A stretch of DNA of 64,000 nt from Phoebastria nigripes (taxonomy: Eukaryota > Chordata > Aves > Procellariiformes > Diomedeidae): assembly GCA_035582835.1 (NCBI GenBank), contig JAYKAV010003153.1, positions 192,671-256,670 on the forward strand. The letters are read 5' to 3'. Position 1 is the first letter of the stretch, and each line of letters starts with the position of its first letter. Position numbers and translations under genes: made by a program. A model generated the notes under the pieces. The model made no database searches, was not told the origin of the DNA, and was given only the letters and a program-made list of their open reading frames with translations. Below are positions 62,775 to 64,000 of the stretch, in pieces.

Positions 62775-62842
62775 TGAAATGTGTTGTAAGAAATAAAAAC
62801 AAATGCCGTGAAATGTGTTGTAAGAAATAAAAACAAATGCTG
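62775..62842 (+). repeat. 34-bp tandem duplication, two copies, 33/34 identical
   Basis: Unit 1 (62775-62808) and unit 2 (62809-62842) both start TGAAATGTGTTGTAAGAAAT and end AAATGCCG and AAATGCTG, differing at a single base. The near identity implies a recent duplication or an active length polymorphism. No coding frame depends on it. Confidence 0.97.
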
Positions 62843-64000
62843 CAAAATTTTATGCGAATATTCTTTCTTGTCAAATTGGCAGCATCAACTTTTTTCTTTT
62901 TAAAGGAGAGCAGCTTTTGAGTTGATGTTTCAGCCAGAAAACAAACATAAATCCATAGTAAGATATTTCTGTTGTTTTTCTTCATAGGACATTGGCTCCT
63001 TGACGTTTCTAAAACTCTTTCTCATCTAAATTATAGGGTCTGAAAAACATACTAGCTCACTTAATCCTTTTCCTGGTGGTGCAAGATTTGCTGTACAGTG
63101 GAGTATTAGGGGGAGATAAACATTCAAAGTAGAAGCTTCCTGCATAGAACTGGCTTTATCTCAGATTAGTTGTACCTAATGACTTGCATCAGTTTGGACA
63201 GTAATGACTCGTGTGGTGTTGGTCTGTGGAACTGCTCTGAACCTGGCAAGTCTGTGGCAGGTGAGTCCTGTCAGGTTTATCTTAGCTCCTTTCTATCCAC
63301 AATAGTCTTTATTGTATTACATTCCTGCCAGTGGCGTGGGAGAGAACCCAGCAAAGTCAGAGTTCCTTAGTCTTGACAATCCTCCAAAGGTGTCAAAGCC
63401 CTTTATTTCCTAAAAACAGTGAAAGAGCTTTCCACTCTGAGCCAAATCCTTCAATGTCAGCACTGATAGAGGTTGCATTGTCCTGGTTGGTAGGGGGGAA
63501 AACAAGTGCTTGGTGAAAGCTGGCCTGATCCACGCAACAAACATTGCCGTTTGGTCTTGATGCTGCTTCAGTCTTTGTATTTGCTCAGTGCCTGACTCCT
63601 CTGGTGCACCAAAGGAGCAGGTCCAGCACTCCTGAAAAGTAACTGACGACTACTTAACCATGAAAATCTCCTTGATCTATCTGAACGATGCAATAAAAAT
63701 GATCCAGTCCTGTTGTAAAAAAACTGGTTTTTTTGATAGTATAGATTCTTAATTGCTACAGACTCTTTAAATCATATTACACATGCATTTAAAGAGGTAT
63801 TCCCCTCATGAAGACTGAGCTTAAAAATGACCATGTTAACAGAGAACCAAGTCATCTGAAATAAATGCCTCCCATAGGGAATGTCTGATACTTTCCTAAT
63901 TGCAGAACAACAAAATTGTATATGCAGAGTTTTGGGAAAAGAAGAAACTGAAAGCAAAAGAGCATCTGCATTACAAAGTAACAGTTGGAAACAGTTTTGA
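62843..64000. other. non-coding DNA to the window edge
   Basis: No gene, RNA or repeat family is recognised. The longest frames are 61-73 codons and are uninformative. Confidence 0.7.

Noticed and set aside
1..64000. tRNA, rRNA, U-snRNA genes, telomeric repeats, CRISPR arrays, bacterial-type operons
   Set aside because: I looked for diagnostic words (tRNA B box, U6 start, TTAGGG arrays, regularly spaced repeats) and found none. The sequence is eukaryotic non-coding DNA.

Overview
This is a window of vertebrate nuclear DNA, very probably from a bird. It is AT-rich and has no compact gene layout. It carries two unmistakable 3' ends of avian-type CR1 LINEs (43239-43456 and 46690-46950, both +), and one solo LTR on the minus strand (13556-14141) of a type I recall as widespread in bird genomes. 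I cannot name the species. About fifty isolated single-n positions, plus one 12-n gap next to a poly(A) run (24971-24982), mark it as a draft assembly.

No complete protein-coding gene is recognisable. Most open frames are 60-130 codons, as expected by chance at this base composition, and none carries a family signature I can name. The window therefore reads as intergenic DNA or the inside of one or more very long introns. The best coding hint is a possible last exon on the + strand (36752-36866). It has a CPLC motif like the last Cys pair of a RING finger, a stop codon, and AATAAA signals about 230 bases downstream. Two upstream open segments with splice-like flanks (28928-28990 and 30329-30393) are phase-compatible with it, and a C/D snoRNA-like stem-box structure (36138-36217) lies between them and the exon. 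All of this is weak and is reported as hypothesis.

Layout: 1-13.5 kb is unique non-coding DNA with a five-run C tract (5434-5467) and an unidentified coding-like but stop-riddled stretch on the minus strand (about 5.7-8.35 kb). The LTR lies at 13.6-14.1 kb. From 14 to 30 kb the DNA is unique, with poly(T)/poly(A) tracts. At 30-31 kb there are two GC- and CpG-rich patches, the first overlapping a probable ancient CR1 relic. The possible terminal exon and snoRNA-like element lie at 34-37 kb, followed by a unique stretch and then the two CR1 ends at 43-47 kb. From 47 to 64 kb the unique DNA holds an alternating TA/CA tract (50.76-50.92 kb), a perfect 34-bp palindrome (56166-56199), a possible palindromic MITE relic (56.93 kb), a G-quadruplex motif (61517-61546) and a near-perfect 34-bp tandem duplication (62775-62842).

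No rRNA, tRNA, spliceosomal snRNA or CRISPR array was seen. No new system can be claimed from sequence alone. The items most worth checking are the snoRNA-like element, the possible RING exon chain, the strong quadruplex motif at 5.4 kb, and the CNE-like segments near 34.1, 44.9 and 47.4 kb.
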